In this document: in pieces, positions 36,078 through 47,399 of the stretch | How positions within the stretch are numbered: the first letter of the stretch is position 1 | Layout of the letters: the number at the start of each line of letters is the position of its first letter | Assembly (NCBI GenBank): GCA_948474755.1 | Contig: CAOLHI010001154.1 | Span: 310,001-374,000, forward strand | Length of the DNA: 64,000 nt | Direction: 5' to 3' | Source: Ctenosaura bakeri | Taxonomy: Eukaryota; Chordata; Lepidosauria; Squamata; Iguanidae | Translations under genes and position numbers: made by a program | The notes under the pieces: model-generated | What the model saw: the letters and a program-made list of their open reading frames with translations, nothing else | Told to the model about the DNA's origin: nothing | Database searches by the model: none

Positions 36078-37379
36078 GTAGCAAGGAATAGAAACTGTTT
36101 TAAACTCTGTTATGAATCCAGGACATAACGCATGTTGTATGTCTACCAATACGTGGTTAATACATTTTTTGATTGACGGTTGCTGTCTCTGCTTGTTTAT
36201 TTCTGGGCTGCTCTGAGTCTCATTTTGAATTCACAGATTATCTATCCCTTGGTGTCAAGTATTTTTTTCAATCTGGAATCTTCTTCTTATCTAAGGACCA
36301 TGGCATAATACAAGCCCATTCCCAATAGTGACATGCAGTGGTGTACTGGGAGAAAATTTTCATTCTTCCAGAGCAGCTTTGAACTTGAGTTTAAAATTTT
36401 TCAGTACAGCCTGACAGCAAAGACAATTGATAGAATTTAATCTCATTGACCTTCTGCTGGCTGGTTTTACAATGAACTTTTAAAAACTGTGAACCAATAA
36501 AACAGTGCCATCATTCTTGAGTCTTCTATTTTTATAATCCTAAAATAATATATTGTTTTAATAAACTTTGTATTTACTGCTGGCAGTCCCTGTACAGAAC
36601 AACAAGAGAAAATAGTTTACAGAGTTGTCTGCATTCTCCAGAATACATTAAACTCTTTCACTTTGTATTCACCCATTAAACTTTTATAGAAAGAGCTGGT
36701 GCAAAGAAAGTTATTAAATCATGGCAAGCTATTGTTTGGCTTGTTTGATGTCTTTCTTAAATATATTCTGAAGAAGTAGAGCGACTCACACTTGGATAGG
36801 TAAGAAGAAAGTCAGAGCTGTCCTGTTTATTAGAACAGTATTGATCTTGTGTATGAAAAAATGACCCCCTTTGGTGATGCACTTCTTGTACCCATGAGCA
36901 GTTATTGTGCCTACAACGGACATGTTAGCAGTATTTGATAGCAGACTCTTGAGTACTAATGAGCCTTGCTTCATGCATGAACCATGTTGGAACTTATTCT
37001 GCTACAGTTCTGGTCATGCCAGAAATGTGGATGTCTGTGCATCAAGGCAGCCGACTGTAGACATCCAGGCATTTTTTTTAAAAAAATCTGCAACTCCCAC
37101 TAGCTCTTGTCAACATATTCAATGGGAAAGGATCGTGGGAGTTGCAGTCCTGAAACATTTGGAAGATCACAGCCGCCCACAGCCAGCCTACTCAGATATT
37201 CAGAATAGCTATACTTCAAATGCATTCATTTTACACTGGTTTAATTGGTATACCTGAGTCCTGATTGGTGAGATATCTGTGTTTTCTCAGTGAGAAATCC
37301 ATAGTTGCTTACTTAGCAGAACACTTCCAGACTGGATTTGCATTCAAAAGTTCTTCATCCTGGGATCTTCCTCCCTCCC

Positions 37380-37600
37380 TGTGCTATAGTGCTATGATTC
37401 TGCATTACTTGCCATGTTTCCATCCTATGAGCTTTGCAGTTTGTTGAGGCACTAGAGCTCTCTGGTTGTGAGCTTGTAACTACCCTTCCCTCAGTTACAA
37501 ATCCCAGGATCTCATAGGATAGACGTCTGGCATTTACATGGGCATGATAGTGCTATACTTGTGACAGAGCTATGGTGTTTACAGGGGAATTATAGTGCTA
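37380..37600. mobile_element. Diverged MITE-like sequence
   Basis: tatagtgctatgattctgc at the left, catcctatgagctttgcagt and ttacaaatcccaggatctca in the middle, and gcatgatagtgctata at the right resemble the palindromic family, but the termini are not recognisable. Confidence 0.4.
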
Positions 37601-38607
37601 CAATTGTGTATGGTGAAAGGATCTCTGTCTATGAGTAGATAAAACTGCAGGGGTCATATTTCACTGAATTTCTCCAAGAATGGGAGAAATTCTCCAATAG
37701 TTTGTTGGAGGTCTAGTTCCAGGTTTTCTGGGCAACCCCTTTCTGTGGAAAGAAGAGTTAATTGTTAAACAAATTAAGTTTACCTCTGAAGTGTGCATAT
37801 TGATTGGAAAATTTTCAGGCTAATCAGAATAAGCTTAGTGAGTCTGGAGCATTACATTAAAATGGACTCCCTAGCCTTTCACTGTCATTAGTGGAAAATA
37901 TTTGAAACAGACATGGCCAGCGCAGTGTCTACTAATAAGGCCAGGGCTGGAGCAAGACAGTTTGCTGTTTGAGGCAGAACAGCAAATACAGGGTCATCCT
38001 GGGCCCAAGGCCCAAGTCAAAGTATATAGTGTTTCCAAAGCCAGTGAAGTTATGTTGGCACATGAGGCAGAAAATTCCACAAGGCTCTCTCTGTGCCTGA
38101 CTGTGAAAAATACTGTTATTGAGTTGAGTCACTAACAACCAAAATCTGCTGCCTGAGACAGTCACCTCACCCTACCAATCTGAATATAAGTCCAGAAAAC
38201 CACTATGGGCCTCTTCCACTTGGTCTAAAGATGTATCAGTTCTAGTGAAATAGTTCCTTGGGATTTGCCACATTTTGTCAGTATGTTCTTTTTCCTTACT
38301 TTGCATTCCAAGGTGTTTTGGAGGAATAGTTCAGGATTTGAGGTTGCTTGGCAGAAAAAAAATGATCACCAGAAAGTTGGCTACTGCAATCAGCTCCATT
38401 ATAATTGGTAAGGGTTAATTTCCCTTGCCCCACAATTGTTAGTCCCAACTAGAGTAGACCTATTAAATCAACTGATGAATGGTGAATCGACACATAGGTA
38501 AATAATAAGTGATTCATTAGGTACTCTCTTCAGGACTAAAACAGAATTTAGGTCAAAGAGTGAGAAAGAATAATGAATGAGGAAATGAAAATGGTCACTA
38601 TTCAATT

Positions 38608-38734
38608 GTTGATGTGTCCATTCAAGTAATTTTCAACTTATGATGGCTGAAAGCAAACCTAACAGGTGGTTTTCCTTGCAAGGTTTGTTCAGAGGGGGTT
38701 TGCCTTTGCCTTCCCCTGAGGCTGAGAGAGTAGA
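38608..38734 (-). mobile_element. tRNA-type SINE, 3' half
   Basis: gtgtccattcaagtaatttt, cttgcaaggtttgttcagag and tttgcctttgccttcccctg match the SINE body on the minus strand. The copy is broken off at the start of a MITE-like element. Confidence 0.7.
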
Positions 38735-39045
38735 GCCATTTCCGCACTAGGCTGTTATAGTGCTATGATTCCACTTTCAACATCCTATGGAATCCTGGGG
38801 TTTGCTGTCTCAGGAGGGGCTGCCTGGGTTTCTAGTTTTACAAGATGTCACAGCCTTCTCTGCCAAAGTGTGCTGGTGCATCATCAAACTACAAACCCCA
38901 GGACGCCAGAAGGAGCTACGCAAAGAAAAGCCAGTTTTGACCTGGATTATCTCTCTACTGTAGCGGTCCTGTTTACACAGGCAGGAACATGTGGGATTAA
39001 TCCACATTTTCCTGCCTGTGTACAAAGAACCTTCATGACATTTTC
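38735..39045. mobile_element. Chimeric MITE with a second hairpin
   Basis: It starts as the palindromic MITE (gccatttccgcactaggct; tcctatggaatcctggggtt) and has the matching inner piece actacaaaccccaggacgcc, but the expected right arm is not found. It is followed instead by a separate inverted repeat at 38971-39025. Confidence 0.55.
38971..39025. repeat. Hairpin with arms of about 22 bp
   Basis: The left arm tttacacaggcaggaacatg and the right arm cattttcctgcctgtgtaca are reverse complements with one mismatch in the overlap; the loop is about ggattaatcc. It is unlike the surrounding MITE sequence. Confidence 0.8.
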
Positions 39046-39054
39046 AGTCTGAGG

Positions 39055-39165
39055 AGATCCTGAGGGAAAACTATGACAATTGTCCTGGCCAGATTTCTTC
39101 AGAGGGAGGTTTGCCTTTGCCTAGGCTTTTGCTAAGGCTGAGAGACATGTCTTGCCCAAGATTAT
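39055..39165 (-). mobile_element. tRNA-type SINE fragment
   Basis: agatttcttcagagggaggt and tttgcctttgcc followed by gctgagagacatgtcttgcc match the SINE body. It repeats the segment already present at 38680-38730, so it is a separate copy. Confidence 0.6.
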
Positions 39166-39928
39166 CCTTCTTTCCCTTGCTTTTTAAACCCCTTTTTAAA
39201 AAAGGATTCGAAAGATTTGAGATTCGTGAGATTAATGGATTCCCAGAACCTTCCAGGGATTCAGATCCAGATTTGGAAAATTCTGGATTCGTCCCATCCC
39301 TGGTTTAGAGCAAATAGAAATGTTCTCAACAAGGTTCAATCACTGCAATAATTGGTGTGAGAATAAGGTTTTTAGAAAAATACAAATGTCCCTGTTTTCA
39401 TCTGTGAAACACTGGAGGGCATGCTAGATCATGTCTATCAGGTGAGAAACCTAGCAGGAATTCAACAACTACCTTTGGAGTTGTCAACCTAAAGCTACCC
39501 TAAGCTCATTTGGATAATGGAATGACCAACTTTTGGGAAACATTCATAGAAGTCATTATGAAGCCAAGGAACAGAATGACGTGACATAAGGAGTACTCCC
39601 TTCTCAATGGGAGGAAATTATGTAAACGCTTTGAAATTCAAAGAGAGACTTCACTAGCCTTTTGGACTCTACTTCTAATGCTTTCTACCCCTCTTAGGAA
39701 AACAGATTTCATGGAATCTATTTCACTTCTCATTTCACAGAAAGCTTCTAATTCTCACATTAGAAAATCTCCTTTTTCTCAGGCCCAGTATTTAATCTGG
39801 GAACATCAGTTCAAATAACACATCTACAAGTCAAATATGGTTTTGTTTCCAAGGAAAGGATTTTATTTCTCCCCTCTTTTTAGAGGGAGGAAAATTTACT
39901 TCAGTACAGACAACAAGGCATGTTGGGA

Positions 39929-40216
39929 TCAGAGATAACAGAGCCAACCAATGGGATGCTGTGCTATGAAGTAGTATTTTATCCAAACAGCACTGCCTAT
40001 TTGGACCAGTAGCTTTGGTTCCAGAGTAATTTTCACATTTTCTACACTGATATTTGGGTACATCTCAAAGCCCAACACAGCTGCTACCATCTCTTGCAGA
40101 CTACAGGCCACAGATCTCTTACTCTGGAGCTCAGTGATGTCAATGTTTTGTTGGAAGTACTGGACTGAATATTCATCCAGAGAGAGATTCAAGAAGAGAT
40201 GTATTTCAAACACCAT
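39929..40216 (-). other. Unassigned open frame, 95 codons
   Basis: The frame contains SLDEYSVQYFQQNIDITELQ and EMVAAVLGFEMYPNISVENV. Its composition is more protein-like than most frames here, but I recognise no family. I see neither flanking splice sites in a convincing position nor a poly-A tail. It could be the remnant of a transposon or retrocopy, or chance. Confidence 0.25.
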
Positions 40217-40559
40217 TAGTGATTACTCATAGTCCAAGGAATCAAGAAACCTGATAGCTATAATTATTGTCAAATCTTCTTTCTCAAAGTAACAAAGACA
40301 GTACAGCATCATAGCCAGAGTGTATGCCCTAGTGACTAACAGGGCCTGGAAAATGGGGCTGGGGAGACACTGCTCCTCCTTATCCCTGTGTCAGGAGTGG
40401 GCAGTGACACAAGGTCAGAGAATCACATCTATACCCATTTTTTTTAGTCCTTTAGACACTGTCATTTGCACCTATCATAACTATGAAACTGGTAGGAAGA
40501 TACTGGTCACTTCTGGTTGCAATTTTTGGCCTCTTTCCAGGCCTCATTTTGAGAACGGG

Positions 40560-40980
40560 AGAGTGAGGGGTTCCAGGGCCACACAGAAGGCACCATGGTT
40601 CACGTACAGCATGTACACAGCACAGTTTTGACCACCGTCCTGGGGGTTCTGCAGGGCTCCATCTTGTTCTCAGTGTTGTTCTATGTGAATCAGCTGGGTA
40701 AGCTTATCTGGTGGTTCAGGTTTCAGGGTCATTGACTGACTGTCCCCTGCTCTCTCTCTCTCATCTGATCTGATCCTAGGTAAGAGATGCAACAGAAGAA
40801 CCAAACTGCTGCCTGGCAACTGTGAAGGGTGGTGGTGGGGAAACAAGTTAAAAGATAGCCTGGATAAAATGGAAGTACTGTTAGTAGGTGGAATATTTAG
40901 TTAGAGATTAGGTGTGAAGTTTCTGGAGAATGAGGTTGCGCTTCCTCTGAAGCATCAGGTTCATTTCTTAAAAGCTGTAT
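40560..40980 (+). mobile_element. L2-like LINE, RT fragment
   Basis: One frame gives GVLQGSILFSVLFYVNQLGK (the PQGSILSP block, decayed) and then LIWWFRFQG; further on, NGSTVSRWNI is a decayed form of the NPDKTEVLLVGG block. No YADD remains. Confidence 0.65.
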
Positions 40981-41510
40981 AATTCAGGATTGGATCTGTC
41001 TTCTTCACATCTTGGATACTTAAGAATGCAAACACATTCTTATTGGATCGCACCAGAAGAAGGCGATGTGGACTTGCAGGCTTCACCTGCCTCCCACCTA
41101 TTTTTGTGGGTCCTGCCAGCCCTTCCACCACAGAATTTATTTTTACATCACGGTATGCTGGTGGCAGCAGCAGCAAACTCTTCTAAAACAAGGCTTATCT
41201 ACTGGTATGCACTTTACTTTTAAGCTGAATTGTATACCTAGAAGCACAACTGGTCATAAAAACAAGGTGCATGCCTCCTATGTTGTTTTAAAGTTAAAGG
41301 ACAAGGGAGACGGAACATGGTCCTGAAATTCATTACCATGATATCAAATTTATCAATGCAATAGCAATAAAGACAACCCACTACCAATGGTACTAGAAGT
41401 TACACTTCAGCTTGCCCCAAAACTATACCTAGTCTGACTATGTGATTTGTTCCTAGTATCTATCTCTCTGCTGCATAATGGTTAATCATAACATATATAG
41501 TGTTCAATCA

Positions 41511-41577
41511 TATCTATATCTATATCTATATCTATATCTATATCTATATCTATATCTATATCTATATCTATCTATCT
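41511..41577. repeat. (ATCTAT)n hexanucleotide microsatellite
   Basis: About 11 units of ATATCT/ATCTAT, nearly perfect, ending in a short (ATCT) run. Confidence 0.95.
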
Positions 41578-42355
41578 CTGCTGTTTAGTTTTTAATAGCC
41601 ATTGTCAAGTACAGACTGTCATCCACAGCTTCTTTTGGCTAGTTCGTCCAATGCATTTTTGCAAAACACCTCATTTTAGCTAAGAAAAAAAACACTTGAA
41701 AAGATGTTCTAAATAAGCCCCCCTAAAGCAGTTTGTACTAAGTAGAGACAGTAAGGCTCCAGAAATACAAAGCCTGTTTAATGAATTTACAACTGTAAAT
41801 GCCAGAGGGTTTGGGAATTTTCTGATTTAAGATGTAGAAAATCTGAGTTGCAAAGTTAAAGGCAAACTTAATGTTGTCAAGCAGAGGAAAGTAGAGAACC
41901 CTGTTGGTGGGTATTTGCATTGTAATTGGAAACTCTTGCCTTTCCGTGATAATGATAATTAATGCCTAAAACATGAATATGCTTGGAAATATATATTTAC
42001 AATTCTTTTTTTCCTGTGCAATTTTTCTCAGATGATGAAAAACAACTGCCAAAGCTATCTCTTGAGATCAGTAACTTTCTTCCCTAGGAAACTGACAACA
42101 GCAGGCTTAATTATCTTTGTATTTTCCAGTGGGAGTGAGTGCTTTTGCTTGTTATTTTATCTGCATTTGTTGTTACATTTTTAAAAAAATATAAACTTTG
42201 GATATGATTCTGTAATTAACCATAGAGTATTAGAACGGAAGGACTTGATGAGACCAAGACAACTTATACTTTACTCAAAGTTGGATGCATCCCACCAGCC
42301 ATGAATGGCAGTTTACCAGGGGCTTCATACATTTTGTTGAGGTACCCAAAAAGAA

Positions 42356-42580
42356 GAGAGCCAGTGTAGTGTAGCAGTTTGTGCGCTGGACCACACCCTG
42401 GGAGAGCAAGGTTTGATTCCCTGATCAGTCATGGAAATCCAGTGGGTGACCTTGGGCACATCATACACTCTCAGCTCCAGAAAACCCAGTGATGGGTTCA
42501 CCTTCGAGTCACCATAGGTTGGAAATGACTTGAAGACACACAACAACAACAACAACAACAACAACAAAAACAACAGCAAC
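42356..42580 (+). mobile_element. tRNA-type SINE, full length
   Basis: gagccagtgtagtgtagcag, aaggtttgattccctgatca (B box), cagtgggtgaccttgggcac, ggaaatgacttgaagacaca and a (CAA)n tail of about 40 bp. Confidence 0.87.
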
Positions 42581-42909
42581 CCAAAAAGAGGGGGTTGCCA
42601 AATACCATGTTTGCCTATTAATACACAATAACCTCAGGATGGATACCTTCACCTTCAACCATATCTGTATATTAGTTTGCACTGTCTAGATTTACAGCTC
42701 GACCTAGCTGGGACCACTGTGAGCACAGGCACAGATTTTTGTTTGTAAACCTAGCTGACCAGGAAATTTAAGGTGCAACTTAGTATGGTGCACATATTCC
42801 CCCCTTTCGTTTGAACTTTTTTTGTTGTAAACATTTTATGCTGCTGTTATACTGGTTTCATAGTTTCAGACTCCAGTCTATTCCATTATATACAGACATA
42901 CCACACTTG

Positions 42910-43082
42910 GGCCATTTCTGCACTAGACTGTTATAGTGCTATTATTCCACTTTCAACATCCTATGGAATCCTGGGGTCAGCAGTTTAAGGAGGGACCTTT
43001 GAGGCTAACTGCAAACCCCAGGATTCCATAGGATATTGAAAGTGGAATAATAGCACTTTAACAGTCTAGTGTGGAAATGGCC
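42910..43082. mobile_element. Palindromic MITE
   Basis: ggccatttctgcactagact and agtctagtgtggaaatggcc form the ends, with the core tcctatggaatcctggggtc / aaccccaggattccatagga. It sits exactly at the end of the BovB copy at 43090. Confidence 0.85.
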
Positions 43083-43089
43083 TTTGACA

Positions 43090-44560
43090 AAGAAGGTCCT
43101 TTTTACAAAGACTTTTTACGCCCATATACCTGCCTACTTTTGCATTCCAATCACCTATGATTAACAAGAAGTCTTATTTTGGTGTGTGATCAGTTTTGTC
43201 CTGGACTTCAGCATAGAATCTTTCCATTTCTTTTCCTTCTGCTTCTGTAGGTGGAGCATAAACTTGGATTATGGTTATATGGATCAGTTTTTCCTGAAGT
43301 ATTATTGCTATTATTTGATGAGACTTATTCTTTCTTTTGACTGCTTTTGCTACATCAGTGGTTCCCAAACTTTTTGCCCCATGACTTCCTTTACATCTAC
43401 AAGAGGAGGTTGCACCCCCTGCTCCATGTTAGCCCCTCCCATGTCCTATCCTATGCCTCTCTCTCCCCCCCCCATCTCTCTTACAGGCCCCTTGTGCCAC
43501 ATGTGCCTTCTGCCTTACTGCTGAGTTCTCATGGTCACTAAGAGGCACGCTCCTGCTGTGTCAATGACAGAACATTTGGGGAAGCTGAGTGGGAAAAGCA
43601 TTAAAAAAGAGAGGCCATTTTTTGCTATGGCTGAGGCTGGAGGAAGGCATAATGGGGAAGATGCTTTGCATCATTCTTTTACAAAGACCAGTCAGTCCTC
43701 AATGGTGCGCGCACACACACACACACAGAGGCTTGCCCTTCTATTTCACATTTGCTGCACTTGACTTTTCTTCTGCCCCCCCCGAGCAACCATTGCACAC
43801 CCCTTAGAGTCCTGCCCCATAGCATGAGAACTATTGTGCTACATCTCTCTTCACTATTAAGGCCACCCCATTGCTTCTTAGATTTTCATTTCCTATCTGT
43901 ATAGCTATCTGACTCAAAATGTCACATTCCTGGCCACTTGAACTCACTCACCCTGAGTATTGCAATATTTATAGATATCATTTTTTATTTTACTATGTCT
44001 AGCTTCCCCTGATCCATGCTTCTCACATGCCGTGTTCCTACAATATGTGTAGTGCAGCTTTGGACTTTCCTTTTACCTTTGAGCACATCAACAAATGAAT
44101 GTCCTTTTGGTCTGAGCCAGTTGCATCTTTAGGCACAGTGCAACTCACAGCTGTCCCCTGCTGTATTCTAGTACCTGTTGAATGTCTTCTGATCTGGGAT
44201 TTTCATTTCCTGGCAATGTCTGTTGTTTCATTTTGGATTATCTCATTATTGGGGTTTCTTGGTAAGAGACATTGAAAGGGGGATCACTGTGCCTTCTTCT
44301 GCACAGTACTAACAAGCATTAACTATGGGTGTCAGCGCTGTTGTCTCTGAGAGATCCTCCACAAGTAGCAACACCCATTATTACTGCTGCCCAGTAACTG
44401 TTTGGTGCATGTAGTCTGGCTCCTCAGCAAAAGCTCATCTGACATGGGACAGCCTACTAGCAGCACTCCTGCCATCAGCATAGCCTCTTGCCTCACAAGA
44501 GCACACAATCCTACCACTATGAAAGGGTAGTGCCCTGGTGGGTAGTTAATCCTGCACAAG
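43090..44560 (-). mobile_element. BovB/RTE LINE, 5' region and endonuclease
   Basis: The minus strand encodes HITIIQVYAPPTEAEGKEME and RFYAEVQDKTDHTPK, then GDWNAK-like text (as gtgattggaatgcaaaagta at about 43145-43165), the endonuclease core. To the right, 43845-44560 is the upstream endonuclease and 5' UTR sequence (for example ccatgtcagatgagcttttg on the minus strand at 44425-44445). It is interrupted by a hAT element and lacks the RT half. Confidence 0.78.
43356..43836. mobile_element. hAT DNA transposon (Charlie-like), non-autonomous
   Basis: The left end cagtggttcccaaactttttg and the right end gcatgagaactattg are the classic hAT termini (CAGTGGTTCC... / ...GAACCACTG). A perfect 8-bp duplication TGCTACAT flanks it (43348-43355 and 43837-43844), and the BovB sequence is continuous across the empty site. 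The 481-bp interior has no transposase frame. Confidence 0.93.
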
Positions 44561-44863
44561 GTAAATTCTATCTACTGCTAGAATCCCTAACTGAGGATGC
44601 ATGAACAACAAAACAGAGAGAAAAGGCAAGAGAAGATAAGCCTGCCTTTGTCAGTTAGCCTGAACATGTTAAAAAAAGAAAAGAAAAGCATAGGCATGCA
44701 TGCTTGGCACCAAAATGGAAATCAAAAGTGGGGCCTGCTGAAATTAAAAAGTGGTTCCTGGATACATTTTGGAAGAAGCTTTCAAGAGGTCTCTAAAAGG
44801 TTCAAAATGTTTTGTTTACTTATGCAAGGCTCACTAAAGTACAGATTAAAACATGGAGTGGAT

Positions 44864-45739
44864 TGTTACCCTGTTTTCTGGGGGTCCCGGGAGGGACACC
44901 TAAATGCACTCTCAATTATATAAGTTGGGGAAATTAGCACGGAGCACAAGCTAGCAATGAGAGAGGCAGGGCAACGGAGCGGAATCTTTTACCCAATGTC
45001 TACGGGGTCAGGCCGAGTCAAGGAGCAAACAGAATTGAAATAATAATTGTGGTTTTTATTAAAATACAATCAAACAGTGTATGTAGCACACTCACACAGA
45101 TACCTATAGAAATAAAGGTTGGAGTGGGATAGAGGGATTTTTAGAGGAGTTGTTGGTTTGGGTAATACTACACCTGTCCTGAAGCCCGGGTAGTCTGCAG
45201 AAGAAGTTCGGAGGTATGGAATCTCAGTAGGTGGGACTGAGGGGAAGGCTCGCCAAGAAAAGTGGCAGCAAGGCCAGATGGAAGTCGGGAGCAATCCGAG
45301 CAATCCAAAGAAGTGCTCAAAGTCAGGGGTTTTCATAGGGGGAAATGTGGCCGTAGGCTAGTCCGTACTGAGTTTCGGGCTGAGACAAAGCCTCCGAAAG
45401 GCCAGAATTTAGCATGATTGAGTTAAGTCCGAATTGACAAAGGAGTAGACAGTATGCAAATGCAGAGTGCTTGACAGATGAGGATTCTTCTAATCAAGCT
45501 GCCTGCTCGGCATACATAATAGAGTACTTGCCTTTGATGTCTCCTGAAGCAGCGTGACGGCTATTTCTGGTCAGCCTGTATTGTTTGGAATATTACAGCA
45601 ATTAGTGGCTGTGCGTGTCTGCGAGCTTGCCCGGGGGAACTCGCAGCACGTGGAGAGGAATAGGTAAAGAAGGGCAAATTATTGATATCAAAGTGATATC
45701 TAATATCACCCCAAGTCCAGGCTAGAAACTACAGTAACA
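44864..45739 (-). mobile_element. Solo LTR C, same family as A and B, reversed
   Basis: On the minus strand the 876-bp LTR runs from TGTTACTGTAG to CAGGGTAACA. GGAT flanks it on the plus strand (44860-44863 and 45740-45743). Shared blocks: ggggtgatattagatatc near the start and tgtccctcccgggaccccc near the end. The polyadenylation signal is at 45055-45060 (tttatt on plus). The TATA box has decayed (ctatgaaaac). Confidence 0.88.
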
Positions 45740-46059
45740 GGATTCTTTGCCTCACTGACATGAATTGAGCAGCTATCACTAGAACTGCCTTGTCAGGTGA
45801 CTGTGGAGAAAGCACAAACAAACAAACAGATTCTTCTGTAGAGCTCTTTCCAAAATAGGAAAGAAAGGAAAAAGTTAAAACTCTGGTCATCAGCCGCTGA
45901 GATAAGAAGTAGGAGCTACCAGCTGATTCCTGGCTATGAACTGACTGCGAACGAGAAAAGCAGTAAAAGAAAAGCAGTAAGAGTTGATTCTTGTTCAGGA
46001 CTACCAAATCAATCAATCAACTCTTTTAAAATCCACACCTGTCCATTGCAAAGTTGTAA

Positions 46060-46219
46060 ACAATTTATATGCTGTTTTAATGTGATAGTGTTTAATTTCT
46101 TTTTAAATTTTTGTTTTTAGGTTTTAATTGATTCTTTTTGTGAGACACCTTGGGTCCCACTCCAGGAGAAAGATGGCATATAAGTGAAATAAAATAAAAT
46201 AAAATAAAATAAAATAAAA
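46060..46219 (+). mobile_element. LINE/SINE 3' end with (AAAAT)n tail
   Basis: cttgggtcccactccaggag and gaaagatggcatataagtga resemble the 3' end at 16980-17050; the tail is about seven AAAAT units at 46183-46218. Confidence 0.65.
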
Positions 46220-46550
46220 AGTTCGCAGGCCCCTTTATAGTCAGAAAGCAGTGAGCTCTTCAGGAAGTCTCGATGTTGTCAGGGCTGGAGAGAAATGTAG
46301 TCCCTGGATCAGACAGAGAATGTGTGAAGCAGGAATGTTTCCCCTCCCCTCTCTCTTAAGACTGAGCCTATAACATTGGATAGGAATTAAACTGGATACT
46401 TTTATCTCTGGAGGGAGGGAATTATCCATCAAAAATACCAATCCTCAGAAAGTACCAATTTGAGATAAAATAAACCAGCAAGGGATATCTTCTCCTTTAT
46501 GGCTCATACAAAGGGCTGCACATCTGCTGAATCAGATCAGAAGACTGCCA

Positions 46551-47035
46551 GGCCCTTTTCACATGGGGTTTAAAAAAACAGTGTAGATCGACCTCCGTGG
46601 AGGTCATCTACACCGTTACGCGAATTGGGGTGGATTACTCGCGCGTAAATCCACACACCAATCCGCGGTTGGGTGCCCGCAAGTGGCGGCGCCGTGTGCT
46701 TTTGAAAAACCACATTTTATGTGGTTTTTCAAAGGCACGGGGCGTCCAGCCCCATCCAGCCCCGTCGCAGTGCCCGTGTGTATTTGCGGACGCTCGAAAG
46801 GGCGTCCCTGCAAACCGGGCAGGGGGCAGGATTTCCAGCTGGCGAGCTTCTCCGATTGGTGGAGAGGCTCCACCAGTCAAAATCCGCCATTTCGAGCGCT
46901 GCCGGGTGCCGAGGACGCTGTGGGACGCTGCTGCATGTAGAGCAGCGAAATGCGCTGCTCCGCGGGCCACAGAACAAGGTATGCCCCGTTTTGGTGTGGC
47001 TTTCCCCATTTCGCCGCCCACGTGTGAAAAGGGCC
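46551..47035. mobile_element. Long MITE relative (485 bp)
   Basis: The ends ggcccttttcacatg and cacgtgtgaaaagggcc are inverted repeats, with CCA on both sides (46548-46550 and 47036-47038). GC- and CpG-rich interior with inner palindromes (gacctccgtggaggtc; aaaccacattttatgtggttt). Same layout as 24814-25261. The overlapping 82-161-codon ORFs on both strands come from this composition. Confidence 0.8.
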
Positions 47036-47194
47036 CCAGTTTGTCCAAAGGTGTTTTTTTGTTCACTAAATCTCTGTGGTAGAACATGTTACTATTTGAA
47101 CTGCAAGGGTGAAGTACTGTCTCGCTGATATGCCAGAGAAAGGAAAGTCACACTTCATTTTCATAGCATTGTTGCCAGTTCAGGCAGAGAGAAA

Positions 47195-47393
47195 GGGTCT
47201 TTCCACTACATTTTATAGTGCTATTACTCCACTTTCAACAGCCTATGGAATCCTGGGGTTTGTAGTTTAGGGAGGGGCCTTTGGAATTCTCAGCCAGAGA
47301 GCTCTTTGGCCTCAATAAACTACAAACCCCAGAATTCTACAGGATCTTGAAAGTGTAATAATAGCACTATAACAGTGCAGGGCAGAAAGGCCC
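47195..47393. mobile_element. Palindromic MITE
   Basis: gggtctttccactacatttt at the left and cagtgcagggcagaaaggcc at the right, with the core cctatggaatcctggggttt / aaaccccagaattctacagg. AAA on both sides is possible but weak evidence. Confidence 0.78.
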
Positions 47394-47399
47394 AAAGAC

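Noticed and set aside
46597..47128. Overlapping 82-161-codon frames on both strands
   Set aside because: All lie within or run just out of the CpG-rich long MITE at 46551-47035; no domain and frames open on both strands from composition.
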